The notes under the pieces were generated by a model. It worked only from the letters and a program-made list of their open reading frames with translations. It was not told the origin of the DNA and made no database searches. Position numbers and translations under genes: made by a program. Shown here piece by piece: positions 47,601 to 56,905 of a DNA stretch of 64,000 bases (position 1 is its first letter; the number at the start of each line of letters is the position of its first letter). Source of the DNA: Timema cristinae (taxonomy: Eukaryota > Arthropoda > Insecta > Phasmatodea > Timematidae); assembly GCA_039000515.1 (NCBI GenBank), contig JBCFYV010000935.1, positions 61,914,346-61,978,345 of the forward strand. The letters are read 5' to 3'.

Positions 47601-49293
47601 TATATTTATTTAATTAAAACATTATATACTGATTAATGCAATTTATTTCATTATTAGCATTATTAGCACCGCGTCTTACTACCCGTTCGGGTTATACGCA
47701 CTTACGCTAATGTGTAATGGTAGGGTGATTGTGAGATGAAATGAAGGACCTACAGTTTAACGTGGAATCCGAACCACGGTGGAGGCCTGGCATTCCCCAC
47801 ATTCACAAGATGTCTTGTCAGAGGTGAAGGAAGGGTTTGGATATCAGATAAATCTGTGCCGGGACCGAGGATTTAACCCCGGCCGCCAGCATAGAAGTCT
47901 GACATCTTACCCCTAGACCACCAGGTCACCTTATTTCATTATTAATAATAGATTTGGTAATGAATAAAATGATAAAGTATTAGGAAAATTGTAGAACACA
48001 AATAAAAGAAAAGACACCAACACATATTTACACACACTTCAATATTTCGATGCTATTATAGCACCTTCCTCAGGAAGTTATAGTCTTTTCTTTTATTTGT
48101 GTTCTACAATTTTCCTAATACTTTATCATTTTATTCATTACTAAATGTTTTTTGCTCAATGTACTTTTTCATACATATTAATAATAGATTTGCATCGATT
48201 GCACTATTTTACAAATCCAAATATCGAATCTGAATTCAAATCTGTAAAAAATAATGATTTCAAGAGGAAAATTTAAATATGATAGAATAGAAAATACAAA
48301 CGGGAAAAATGTTAACTTAATAATACTTAGCACCGTATCTTACTACCTGTTCAGGTTATACTCTTAAGTACTAATTACACTAATGGGTTAGAAATTGGTA
48401 ATGTTGAATATAGAGGAAGTAAATCCACGTTTGCGTGGAGGAAGAGTGGAAAACCATTTATGAAAAACCACCCCCAGTTCACCCGAGTGAGATTTGAACC
48501 TCGATATCCTTGTTCTCGGCTCAACATAAAATTAGTGCATTAGCTAACTATGCTACAGAGGCAGGTACGAATGTTAACATTCTTTCTTATAATCCATTGA
48601 TTATAACATTCATAAATACAGTTAAATGTAAAATTACTTGTCTGGGTTCTGGTTGTTAAGTTTTCCTATAATTATAATGAGTTCTGAACTACTAACAAAA
48701 AGTATTAGAGCTCTAAAACTAATTTCACTTGAAAAATAGATATATTTTTTAAGGATTTGAGTCTCAAATTCAAAATTTTCTCGAAGCCTCGATTATATTT
48801 TAAGGATTCGAGGATCCCTTCCTTAGATAATAACATTAAATTTGTGAACATAAAGGCCATGTTTACTGAGGTATGGCCTTTTTGAAATTACCGTTGTTGT
48901 TTTTTTGATCAATAATTAGAATATATTCAATATTTTATATTTTCATAATTTTATTTTAATAACAACTTAATGTATTGTGCTTAAATTTGAATTATCTTTT
49001 AATGTTCTTGAAGAGTTTTATCTTGAAAATAAGAAGAAAAAACTCAGAAACGCTACAAGAATGTAAGATTTGGCTACACCTTTTTTATTGCAGGCCTTCC
49101 CTTCCGTGACTTGTACTGGCAGTGCAGGGAGTCGCTACTAGTTAGCTCAGACCTGGCACTGCGAGCTCAACTGACAGAATTCCTGGATCATCACCTCGTT
49201 AAGTATCGACGCAGCATAGACGGATCGGAACTGCTCAATATCCCTGTGGATCATGCTACTCTGACACAATTCGTTGATCAGCAAGAAAAATGA
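33099..49293 (+). CDS. ORC2: Origin recognition complex subunit 2
   Basis: Nine coding exons (33099-33156, 37256-37423, 38825-39160, 41013-41281, 43402-43607, 44638-44770, 45646-45889, 46790-47023, 49094-49293) give 615 residues with all phases agreeing. ORC2 is a core subunit of the ATPase complex that marks origins and helps load MCM2-7. The N-terminal half is poorly conserved: an acidic [10 protein letters not shown] tract (exon 2), many S/T-P sites such as [13 protein letters not shown] and [11 protein letters not shown] (exon 3, about residues 76-187), and serine/acidic repeats (exon 4). The conserved AAA+-like part starts near residue 278: [112 protein letters not shown]. The winged-helix C terminus has [20 protein letters not shown] and ends [16 protein letters not shown]. 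Exons 1-2 are assigned by phase, acidic content and position, so they are less certain than exons 5-9. A candidate poly(A) signal AATAAA lies near 49380. Confidence 0.96.
33200..35300 (+). mobile_element. Decayed non-LTR retrotransposon (endonuclease-reverse transcriptase)
   Basis: Fragmentary frames follow the order of a jockey/RTE-like LINE ORF2. The endonuclease end is [14 protein letters not shown], then [10 protein letters not shown] and ITDHFITN (33430-33600). The reverse-transcriptase core is [13 protein letters not shown] and [10 protein letters not shown] (34330-34435). The later region has [19 protein letters not shown] (34825-34880). Many stops and frameshifts are present. It fills much of ORC2 intron 1, and a younger SINE-A lies at its right edge. 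Confidence 0.85.
35321..35612 (+). repeat. SINE-A copy, full length
   Basis: Complete head to tail, with a single change in the A box (GGGGGAAGG) and one base lost in the tail palindrome (CCGAACGGTAG). Flanking TTGCCTTC occurs at 35309-35316 and 35614-35621. It lies in ORC2 intron 1. Confidence 0.92.
36650..36840 (+). repeat. SINE-B copy, diverged
   Basis: tRNA-like B box GGGGTTCGAATCCTG and body TTTTCCATTCTCCATGAAAA, then TCCTCTAAATTAAACC. The tail is worn. It lies in ORC2 intron 1. Confidence 0.65.
37025..37205 (+). repeat. SINE-C copy, 5'-truncated
   Basis: Body and tail shared with 4466-4720: GGCACGACCGAAAAATTTAT, TTAACTTAATTTATAAATTG, and the end ATAAAATCAGTCGGTTCAGC then TACCTAACAAATAAATAAAA. 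It ends about 50 bp upstream of the ORC2 exon 2 acceptor. Confidence 0.75.
37485..37565 (-). repeat. tRNA-like SINE head
   Basis: The minus strand reads ATAGCTCATTGGTAGAGCAT and, after a short arm, GAGTTCAAGTCCCGTGT: good A and B boxes. The anticodon arm is poor, so it is called a SINE head. It lies in ORC2 intron 2. Confidence 0.6.
38193..38440 (-). repeat. SINE-B copy
   Basis: Minus-strand copy starting with the shared tail (ACCGCGTCTTACTACCCATT, plus reading) and ending at the tRNA-like head (GAGATTCAAACCTTTATCTC). It lies in ORC2 intron 2. Confidence 0.75.
39190..39795 (+). mobile_element. LINE 3' remnant (DWIELAQDRDRW family) with 46-bp repeats
   Basis: The broken translation shows [25 protein letters not shown] and LANPMGRD, then repeated DWIE-type units at 39600-39737. 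It ends in a TAAG-type tail near 39785. This is the C-terminal end of a LINE ORF2 with stops and shifts. It begins just after ORC2 exon 3 (intron 3). Confidence 0.75.
39842..40068 (+). repeat. SINE-B copy, diverged
   Basis: B-box-like TTTTGAATCCTGGTCAGG, body GGTTTTCCACTCCCTCCACG and AGTTCCTCTAAATTCAAC, and a worn tail (ATGAACTAGTAGTAAAATGT). It lies in ORC2 intron 3. Confidence 0.7.
42609..42981. mobile_element. hAT-like MITE
   Basis: The ends are CATGGTGTCTACAAACGGGG on the left and TTGTGGCCACCCTG on the right, giving imperfect terminal inverted repeats (CAGGGTGGCCAC against CATGGTGTCTAC). Both ends contain GTCAGGGAATTTT internally. No coding content was found. Flanking 8-bp duplications are not clear. 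It lies in ORC2 intron 4. Confidence 0.65.
43775..43870 (+). repeat. SINE-like composite repeat, 3' part
   Basis: GGCATATGAAGCTATGACAG, then GGCCTACCAAGCTGGCGGGG and CACAGGCTGAAAATAGTTAT, matches the minus-strand copy at 11305-11410 and part of 9985-10110. It lies in ORC2 intron 5. Confidence 0.6.
44347..44592 (+). repeat. SINE-B copy, diverged
   Basis: Head GGTGGCCGCATGGTTTAAGG with B-box-like TTTGATCCTGGTCAGG, body TTTTCCACTCCTCC and CTCCCTCTAAATTCAACC, and a worn tail. It ends about 45 bp upstream of the ORC2 exon 6 acceptor. Confidence 0.7.
45950..46445 (+). mobile_element. LINE 3' remnant (DWIELAQDRDRW family)
   Basis: From about 45950 the broken frames read [30 protein letters not shown] and [14 protein letters not shown], then one [12 protein letters not shown] unit near 46340-46375 followed by the common 3' phrase on 'atgtcataaagtaag'. 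It lies in ORC2 intron 7, starting about 60 bp after exon 7. Confidence 0.75.
46470..46690 (+). repeat. Possible SINE-B relative, heavily worn
   Basis: B-box-like GCTCGAATTCTGTCCGG and body GTTTTCACACTCTTTCTTTC, CATTTCTTCTAAATTCTG resemble the SINE-B layout. There is no clear tail. It lies in ORC2 intron 7. Confidence 0.4.
47075..47420 (+). mobile_element. LINE 3' remnant (HVMRME family)
   Basis: Translation in broken frames gives [34 protein letters not shown] and [10 protein letters not shown], then the shared noncoding end CCACAGGCTGGAAACTG. It matches 13010-13430 closely. It lies in ORC2 intron 8. Confidence 0.78.
47657..47930 (-). repeat. SINE-A copy, full length, with perfect target-site duplication
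   Basis: Complete minus-strand copy. TTATTTCATTATTA flanks it at 47643-47656 and 47931-47944 without mismatch. It lies in ORC2 intron 8 and directly abuts the foldback element at 47957. Confidence 0.95.
47957..48176 (-). mobile_element. Foldback element, Penelope-like, with 59-bp perfect inverted repeat
   Basis: Bases 47957-48015 are the exact reverse complement of 48083-48141 (59 of 59), with a 67-nt loop. The whole unit is flanked by a 16-bp direct repeat ATTAATAATAGATTTG (47941-47956 and 48177-48192). The minus-strand loop reads CTGAGGA, then a 7-bp stem with TAA loop (GGTGCTATAATAGCATC), then GAAA. This layout is known from hammerhead-like motifs of Penelope-like elements. A related, older sequence without the repeat lies at about 47515-47590. 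Confidence 0.8.
48328..48567 (-). repeat. SINE-B copy
   Basis: Minus-strand copy: tail AGCACCGTATCTTACTACCT (plus reading), body TGCGTGGAGGAAGAGTGGAA, head GAGATTTGAACCTCGATATC ... GCATTAGCTAACTATGCTAC. It lies in ORC2 intron 8. Confidence 0.82.
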
Positions 49294-49639
49294 TTGACTA
49301 TAAAGCTAAACAGTGATATTATATTGAATGTTTCCAAATATGATATATTAAAATCAACAAATCTGTTATAAATGTTACAAATAAAAAATAATTGAACCAT
49401 TGACTTATTTCAAACCAATTACTTGATTTTTAAATGTTACCAAACTTACCAAATGAAAAACGCTGTGTGTTTGAACATGAGTTTAGAAATAGGATAAAAC
49501 ATAACTCTTGCTCACACCCGATGTTAAGGACATTGACTTAGGCTTGAAAATAAATCTGACTCTGATGAAGATGTAGCTTCGCCAAAATAAAAGTAAACAC
49601 CAAGAATAGTCTAACATTTATTCTTATAATAATAATATT

Positions 49640-49890
49640 TAGCAACGCGTCTTACTACCCATTCGGGTTGTACGCTTTAAGTAATAATTACGTTAAGGGA
49701 TTTAGGAATCAGAAAGGTTGAATTAGAGGAAGTGAGCCCGCATTTGCTTGGAGGGAGAGTGGAAAACCATTTAGGAACCACCCCCACCCCCCAGTTCACC
49801 CGACCGAGATTCGAACCTCGATCTCCCCGTCCTCAGCAGTCGAGCTTAACACAACAAGCGCGTTAGCCAACTACGCCACCAAGGCGGGTA
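49640..49890 (-). repeat. SINE-B copy, well preserved
   Basis: Minus-strand copy: GCGTCTTACTACCCATTCGG, body GCTTGGAGGGAGAGTGGAAA, head CGAGATTCGAACCTCGATCT and GCGCGTTAGCCAACTACGCC. It is close to the copy at 18451-18705. It lies about 350 bp after the ORC2 stop. Confidence 0.87.
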
Positions 49891-49984
49891 TTTATTTATT
49901 TGTTCTTATAACTCTCAAAAATAATTAACAGTTAATAGTTTATCAAGAACAACTTGAGACTTATAAACTTAACTGGTTTTTATA

Positions 49985-50218
49985 TAGTATTGCGCTTTAC
50001 TGCCCGTTTGGGCTGTACGGCTATGTACTAACTACTATATAATGTGTTAGGAATGAGAAAGGTTGAATTTAAAGATAGTGTACCCACATTTGTGTAAAGG
50101 GAAAGTGGAAAACTATTTAGGAAAACCCACCCGACTGGGATTGAACCTTGATATTTTCAACATCATTAGTCTTGTCTAATGTAAGAGGCCTTGGACCATG
50201 CGACCACTAAATCGAGTA
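49985..50218 (-). repeat. SINE-B copy, diverged
   Basis: Minus-strand copy with worn tail (TTGCGCTTTACTGCCCGTTT, plus reading), body GTGTAAAGGGAAAGTGGAAA and a degraded tRNA-like head (CTGGGATTGAACCTTGATAT). Confidence 0.72.
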
Positions 50219-50236
50219 AAATTAAACTTAAACTAG

Positions 50237-50530
50237 GGTGACCTGGCGGTCTAGGGGTAAGGTGTCACACTTCTGTTCGGGGGGTCCAGGGTTCAATCCT
50301 CGGTCCTGGCACAGATTTATCTGATTACCAAACCCTTCCTTCACCTCTGACAAGACGTGTATTAATCACAACTTGTGAATGTGTGGAATGCCAGGCCTCC
50401 ACCATGGTTCGGATTCCACGTTAAACTGTAGGTCCTCCATTTCATCTCACAATCACCCTACCATTACACATTAGCGTAAGTGCGTATAACCCGAACGGGT
50501 AGTAAGACGCGGTGCTAATAATAATAGTAA
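50237..50530 (+). repeat. SINE-A copy, full length
   Basis: Complete copy with head GTGACCTGGCGGTCTAGGGG, B box GGGTTCAATCCTCGG and the tail ending CGGTGCTAATAATAATAGTA. The flanks TAAACTTAAACTA and TAAACTTATAAACTA form an imperfect duplication. It shares the longer CAAGACGTGTATTAATCACAAC segment with 23457-23800, marking a subfamily. Confidence 0.92.
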
Positions 50531-51517
50531 TAAACTTATAAACTAACCCTTTTGGTAGGAAGCCTATAAAGGATTTGTATGTGTAAAGTTACACTGCCAG
50601 TTCATGAATTTTGTAAGGCTGATAAAAAAAACAACCTAATTGTTGTTAATGAAGCTATTTTTCAAAAAGCTATATCACTTTCATCTGCGTGCACTGTTCT
50701 ATAGTAGTATAGCAGGGGAAATGTTATTGTTATAGTGAAATAATACACTCTTACCCTATTGTACTTACTATTCTCCATTCTTATTGCAATGATAATGATG
50801 AGTCAAGTAATTAATGTACATCATAGGTGCGTTTGTGCTGCTGATAGTATGACCAGCTCTTGCTTGCTCAGCCAATGTTTACAATAAAGGACTGCCTATT
50901 AGATCTCACCACCTCTCAACCATAGCTAGAGTATAGTAAGTCGCAGTGATAACAATTTAAAATAAATATATTTACTAAATAACATAAGGGGTTACCATAG
51001 ACTTGCTAAATAAAACTTGGGTTACACTCGACTTGATAGCAAAAGTTTATTTTCAAGTCAATAACAATAGCAGTATAATATTTAATTGAATTCTTGGCTT
51101 TTATTAGTTTTTTTTTTTAAAATGACAACACATGAAGATTTTAGTGTGCAGAAATACTTTTTTTTTTTTTCAAACCAGTGACAGTTTTTTTTACCTACTG
51201 TATTCTAGACAGGCTTGATATACTTAGTGGATGAAACCAAGCCTAAACCTAACACAATTGCTTTCCTATCTTAGAAATGACCTTATATTAATTTTAATTT
51301 TATATCACATATTGGTATCCAAACGTTTATCGAGTTATGCAAATTTTGACTTAATTTTGAATAGTCACAAACTTTGGCTTTGGGTAATAGAACTCAGCTA
51401 AGACCAAGCTGCTGCAAAATAAGCTCAAAACTGACTAATTCATACCAAAGAAGCCACCACAAAGTCGGCGCATGTATAAACAATACTGCACCATCTGACA
51501 GTAAATACTTTTTTTTT

Positions 51518-51750
51518 AGCACGATGTTTTACTACTCATTCGGGTTATACACTTATGTACTAATTAGGCTAATGGTTTTAGAGATTAGGGAGGTTATAAA
51601 TATATGTAGTGTAATCTTTGCGTGGAGGAAGAGTGGAAAATAATTTTGGAAGAACCACCCTTGGTGCTCTCGATCGAGATTCGAACCTTGATCTCCCTGT
51701 TATTGGCAGTATACTACTGTGAAAGTAGCGTGTTAGACGAAGCGGGTGAC
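51518..51750 (-). repeat. SINE-B copy
   Basis: Minus-strand copy: tail AGCACGATGTTTTACTACTC (plus reading), body GCGTGGAGGAAGAGTGGAAA, head TCGAGATTCGAACCTTGATC and the degraded A box. The flanking CTGACAGTAAATA before and GTGACAGTAAATA after (51497-51509 and 51747-51759) look like a target-site duplication. Confidence 0.85.
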
Positions 51751-52299
51751 AGTAAATAATCTTTCTCAAGTTACCTGAATCTCTATGAGTGATATATATT
51801 CGGAGAGTATTATAACAAATTGATATTTAACTGCCATTTTTATGATTTACTATATATCCTAATGCAGTTAGTCCACAAAAAAACCCACTCATATCCTGCT
51901 CCTAGATTTTTGTTATAAAACAAAATAGTGTGAATGGTATTGTAGGACTTTTTAACGCTGATTCTTGCCATTTGGGAATTCTAAGGGTACTTTTAATGTT
52001 TATATTGGTGGACTTTAAGTAACCAGTGGCTTTAGTTCAATGGTAGCTCCTTATTGCTGATGAATCCAGTCTTATCATACTCTTGACTTAAACTATGAGG
52101 GAAGAATGACCCCAAGCGTATGATGGTAGACTAAGCCCCAAATCTCTTTTGAGTTTGAGTCCCATGTCAAGCTATTAGAAATTAGTATTATATGCTTAAT
52201 TATATTATATCATCAATAAAAAGTGTTTCAAACGTTTCTAATAGTTCCAGCCAATGTTTGAAATAAAGAACTTTCAGATGTCACATACATTTCTACTGT

Positions 52300-52855
52300 A
52301 CAAGGACGTAAAAAGGTAGGGGTCTGGACACCCCTGGGGTTTGTTGGGGTCCACAAATACATATAAAAACTTAATGTTTAAGTTTTTTTTACTCTCACTA
52401 CAGTTTTAATCGTATATGCCATCAACCAAATATTAGTGAATATTTTATCTATTCACCTTCAAGATACACCTTGTAAAACTTCCGAATATAAAATTAGCTC
52501 TGTCAACATTTCAAATACTGTTACTCAAAGGCATTCAAATGGTATTGAAAATCAAAGGACGTTTCTTGGAATGAGCCGAGTAAGGGGGGTCTGAGAAAAT
52601 GAGGCAAACATTTCTGTTATCATCTGTTAGATCCTTCTCAAGAAATCTCCCTAAGAGCAGCTTAAATAACAGAACAACCGTCAAAAGTGGAGTTTGCGGT
52701 TTATAGTAGGTAGACTTACTACCCTTCCCCTCCCATTATCTCAACATTCCTACTTATTTAAAACATTATTTGAGAACTATGAAAAGTTTGAAAGAAAGGG
52801 CAGGGTTGGGGGTGTCCGGAACCTTCTACTAGAAAAATGAACTTTCTACACCCTT
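52300..52855. mobile_element. Possible MITE with long terminal inverted repeats
   Basis: The left end CAAGGACGTAAAAAGGTAGG pairs with the right end CTTTCTACACCCTTG. Further in, GGTCTGGACACCCC (52319-52332) pairs with GGGGGTGTCCGGAACC (52809-52824). A weak 8-bp flank (CTACTGTA/TTATTGGA) would suit an old hAT insertion. No coding content. Confidence 0.55.
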
Positions 52856-53333
52856 GTTATTGGAAATAGAGACTATAATAGAGCCTAGTGCACAGCTAGG
52901 CCTATATTCAAACCAAAGTTAATAAACGTACATCAATTTATAAGGTAGTTTACTCATCAAAAATTATAATGTTAAAAAAATTAAATTAATTATAGAAATT
53001 ACAGTAGAAATTAATGTTGTGAAACTGAATTTTAATCTATAATGTTTCAAAAACTATAATACATTGTTTAAAAAAATGTTGTTTGCGATAGTTAATGTAC
53101 ACTTTCTGAACTGTTTGATTAAATTAGAACATATCGAACAAACTTAATTCTAGAAAACTCACAAATAACAATACAACCCACCAGTTGTTATATCACTACA
53201 TTCTGTAAAAAGGATACCCCATATATTTATTATTTTCTATTTATTTACTTTAGTTTACCCAAGTTATAAACTTCTTGAGTGTGTTGTGCATCGAACCCAG
53301 GACCTTTAATTCAAATGTAGATACAAGACTGAC

Positions 53334-54154
53334 CAGAGGTGGCTCGTGTATAGGCACCGCAGAACTGCAGCACCCCCTATTTCCACTTGATATTATCGAT
53401 CACATTTAATATGATGAGTCCTTTTTTTCTTTAATTCCTTCTTTATTTATGTAGTACAATATATATTCCTTAAGCTTAATGTCAGTACTTCAGTAGCCAT
53501 CCTCCAGTTTATGAAAAAGATACAAAAAAAATTGTATGGAACTGTGCGCTTCACAATTCCAGCGACGTGGTGTTTGACTGTTGTGTGCATGTGCACATAG
53601 GAGGGGGGTGGGGAGGAAAGTGGAACTGCCGGGTAGAGAGAGCACTGTTGCTCTTGCAGTGCTGACTCTGGCGTGATGGTGGAAGGAAGTTTTTCTTACT
53701 CAGTGTGTGCTGTGCTTAAAAACTGTGTACCAAATTCTTGAATGTGATAAAGTGTAGAAGAGTGTAGAATTAGATTATTATTCTGCTTCCAGCTATTCTA
53801 TTTGATTCATTTTTTTCGGTTCTTTTATCTAACAGAAAGACTAAATGCACTTGCAGTAGTTTCAATGGATAAAAATTTCTTCAATTGCCATCCAAAGATC
53901 AAGGAGAAAATTATTGAACTTTTTATGCAAATTAAAACAAGAAAAATGGATATCATTTTTAAATGAATAGATCAAGCTTGAACTTTAACAATTTAAATTA
54001 AAGTAAGTAAAAATGTTTTTTGTTAAGATTTTATCAAGTTCCTGAATACATTTTCTTTTTATACATGTTTTTTTCCTTTTACACAATTTTAAAACAAAGG
54101 CTAAACATTTCCTGGAGCAGCACCCCCACTAATTTTAGCTACGAGCCGCCACTG
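53334..54154. mobile_element. Internally deleted hAT element, copy 1
   Basis: The ends are CAGAGGTGGCTCGTGTATAG and TACGAGCCGCCACTG (inverted repeat). Near the right end an acceptor-like TTTATCTAACAG precedes a short frame starting ERLNALAVVSMDKNF and ending KTRKMDIIFK, which resembles the C-terminal dimerisation end of hAT transposases. The rest of the transposase is missing. The 8-bp flanks (AGACTGAC/CTACCGAC) match imperfectly, so this copy is older than copy 2. Confidence 0.85.
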
Positions 54155-56139
54155 CTACCGACTCGGATGAGGTGTGGGATTAATGTTAAATTATTATGTT
54201 CTTATTTAGAGCATGATATCATTTCAAATTACCTCTACTCAAATTGAAAACTTGTTGTTACTTTGTTTTCAGGTTCACCAACAAAATAAACTTAATAAAT
54301 TTAACTTGAAAAATCAATACCTTCTTACTTTAGCACAAGTTTTAAATAATGAATGATTGAACTTATAAAATAATCAATACATTTATTTATGTGTAGTCTT
54401 TCAAAAAAATATCACTAAATATAAAAATTACAACTATCTTTTCCAGAATAGCCATAACTATAAAATAAAATTCTTCTGTACAAGGTTTGAGGACTTAATA
54501 TATGTTTGGTGTCCTTCATCCATATAACAAAAAATGTCATTATTATGTTTAAGGAAATTATGATGGTAATATATACATCTAGAAAATATTCTGAGAAATG
54601 TTACCATCACGAATAAGAATTCGCGTGACACGTAAGACGTCCTCAGCATTCAGTATTTTATTTAAAGTTCTAGTCTATTGTCCTGAATTTATAGGCTTGT
54701 TCTATCAAATGAATGTCCTTGACTTTCTTGTACGCATGTAAAATAAATATTGGAAAATTTTGTGTTTAGTGAAATTTCCAAAGGTACGGCACTCTTTTAG
54801 GGAGCTAAAAGAAGCATAACACAATAGGCCTACCTCTAAACAACTTTCCTTTGGCAAGTTGCAAATGTCAATGGGATCTTTTGCATTTGTTTGCTCTACT
54901 TAACTGATTGGTGTTTAGTGTTATTGAATGCTTAGGGCGCAATCACTATTGTTTAAATAATTTATATGGAAATCATTTTCAGATTTAGGGCCCACCTTGT
55001 GTGGTTATAGACCTAAATAGTTTTATTCATACCTATGGTTCGTTTCCCAGGATATATAAACCGTGTTGAATAGGCCTAGAATATGGATGTGCACTAAGGT
55101 GACTTCGTGATCTTCTCTCAACTGGATTGCGACCTATGCACCGATTTCTATGTTTCGGTAAGTTTTGTTCCATTCTTATTATACTGTCGAAGTTGCTTTT
55201 ACATTACAATAGACCTACTTTAGGCAATAGTTTTAAACTCTTAAATAATAAACAAACATCACTTTTACTTTAATCACTCTAGCAGAAATGTCACTTCTTA
55301 AAGTAGTTTTCTCTGATAAATAAAAAAATAAATCACAAAGGAACCAGGTATAAATTTTAAAAGGAACACTAAATATGCAGAGCTTGAGGTAGGTTGATTC
55401 CTAACCTCTGGTAGCCACACATTTACAATATTGCTTTTGATAAGTTGTGAATCTGTTCGTTTGACACACACATTTATTTACCGAAATGATTATTAGAATT
55501 GAACCCCCAACCATACCAGTTTTAATTTTGGTTTTGGCAAGAGTTTTAATATATCAAAATTAAATTAAATAGCCTACAAGAATTTAATCAAAATTTAGCA
55601 GTCATAAATGATAAAAACACTTATTAATTTAATGCACAATCAACAAAATGACCAAAATTAGGAATAGGCCTAATTGTGTGTGTGCCATTCTGGGTGAAAC
55701 ATAACTTATAAAAAATCATTTAACAAACCAAGAAAATATTTAGCTAAATTCATTGAATTCTTAAACCCCAAACCCAACAATTATTAAACTTACTATTAAT
55801 TAACAAGCAGACAAAAATTACTGCAAAGGAAATCAATAACTTTTATGACGGTTTATTTTATTAATAATGTGGGCCCCTAGGCTAATATTTACAATATAAC
55901 GAGATTTACAAATTAAGATTAGACCTACAGTACTATGTCTATGATGTATTTTACTGTTCAGGTGCCATTTTTCTTTTAAAGATTATGATATTTAGATGCA
56001 GTAGGCCTATTATAGTCTTAATTAACAAAAATAACACCTTAGCTCTTTAATCCATGCGCATAATATTACAATTATCATTGTACTATTGGCAGCATAAAGC
56101 CCTCCCGAGTTGAAATATGAGTGAATAATGACCCTGGAG
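54155..56139. other. Gene-poor AT-rich stretch
   Basis: No exon, RNA gene or clear repeat was recognised. Several GGCCTA-containing phrases (for example near 54829, 55073 and 55668) recur, as elsewhere in the window. Confidence 0.4.
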
Positions 56140-56225
56140 GGACAACTGGATAGCTCAGTGGTTTAAAGCTTTAGCGTTCTAAGCCAAAGATCCTGTGTTC
56201 AATTCCCATGTCCATGTGTCATTTT
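56140..56225 (+). repeat. tRNA-like SINE head
   Basis: GGATAGCTCAGTGGTTTAAA and GTGTTCAATTCCCATGTCC give A and B boxes. The same ending CCCATGTCCA occurs at 31914-31923. The arms do not form a sound tRNA. Confidence 0.6.
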
Positions 56226-56649
56226 TCAATTTTATGATATTTTACTGTTTAGTTAGATATTCTATCCTAACATTTAGCTTCATTGTTTAATAATGTTCTA
56301 AGGATGTTTTGCTTTGTATGAAACAAGCTTCTATGTAAAAAAATATGAATGAAACATATTTGTTTTTTTAAACGGCTTGAAATATTCAGGTGTGGTTACT
56401 TCGATCTTAGATCTTTGCGAGCAATGATCCGGAAGCATGTGCGCCTGTATCAGGGGGATGGATAGGTCATAGTGTGCATTTGCACTTGGAATTTTGTGGG
56501 CGCTCATAAGGATTAAACTGTACTGACTTTTCTTTTTATATCTTTAACAAAGATTGTAAAAGGAAATTAGTTTAGAAGTGAACTCCGAAAATACTGAGTA
56601 TATGATCACACAGAGAGCACAGATTGAAGCCAATAATTATTATTTTTAC

Positions 56650-56905
56650 TGCAGTAAGCCTACCGTATGGCATATTACCACCTATTTGAACTAAACGCTC
56701 ATTACTCTAATGGATTAGGGATGATAAGGGTTGAATTTAGAGGAAGTCTTCCCACATTTGTGTGGAGAGAAAGTGGGAAATAATTTAGGAAAAAAAAAAC
56801 CTCGGTATACCCAACCGGATCAAACTTTGAACTCCCTGTCATTGGCATTCTAGTCTATTGCAATAGTAGTGCCTTAGACCATGTGGACACCAAAGTGAGT
56901 GCCGA
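56650..56905 (-). repeat. SINE-B copy, diverged
   Basis: Minus-strand copy: body GTGTGGAGAGAAAGTGGGAA (plus reading), TAGAGGAAGTCTTCCCACAT, and a worn head (CCTTAGACCATGTGGACACC). The tail is hard to read. Confidence 0.65.

Larger units (their letters stand above)
49294..53333. other. Gene-poor region downstream of ORC2
   Basis: Apart from the SINEs listed and the MITE at 52300-52855, this is AT-rich DNA with T-runs at 51105-51115 and 51161-51172. No exon or conserved protein was recognised. Confidence 0.5.
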
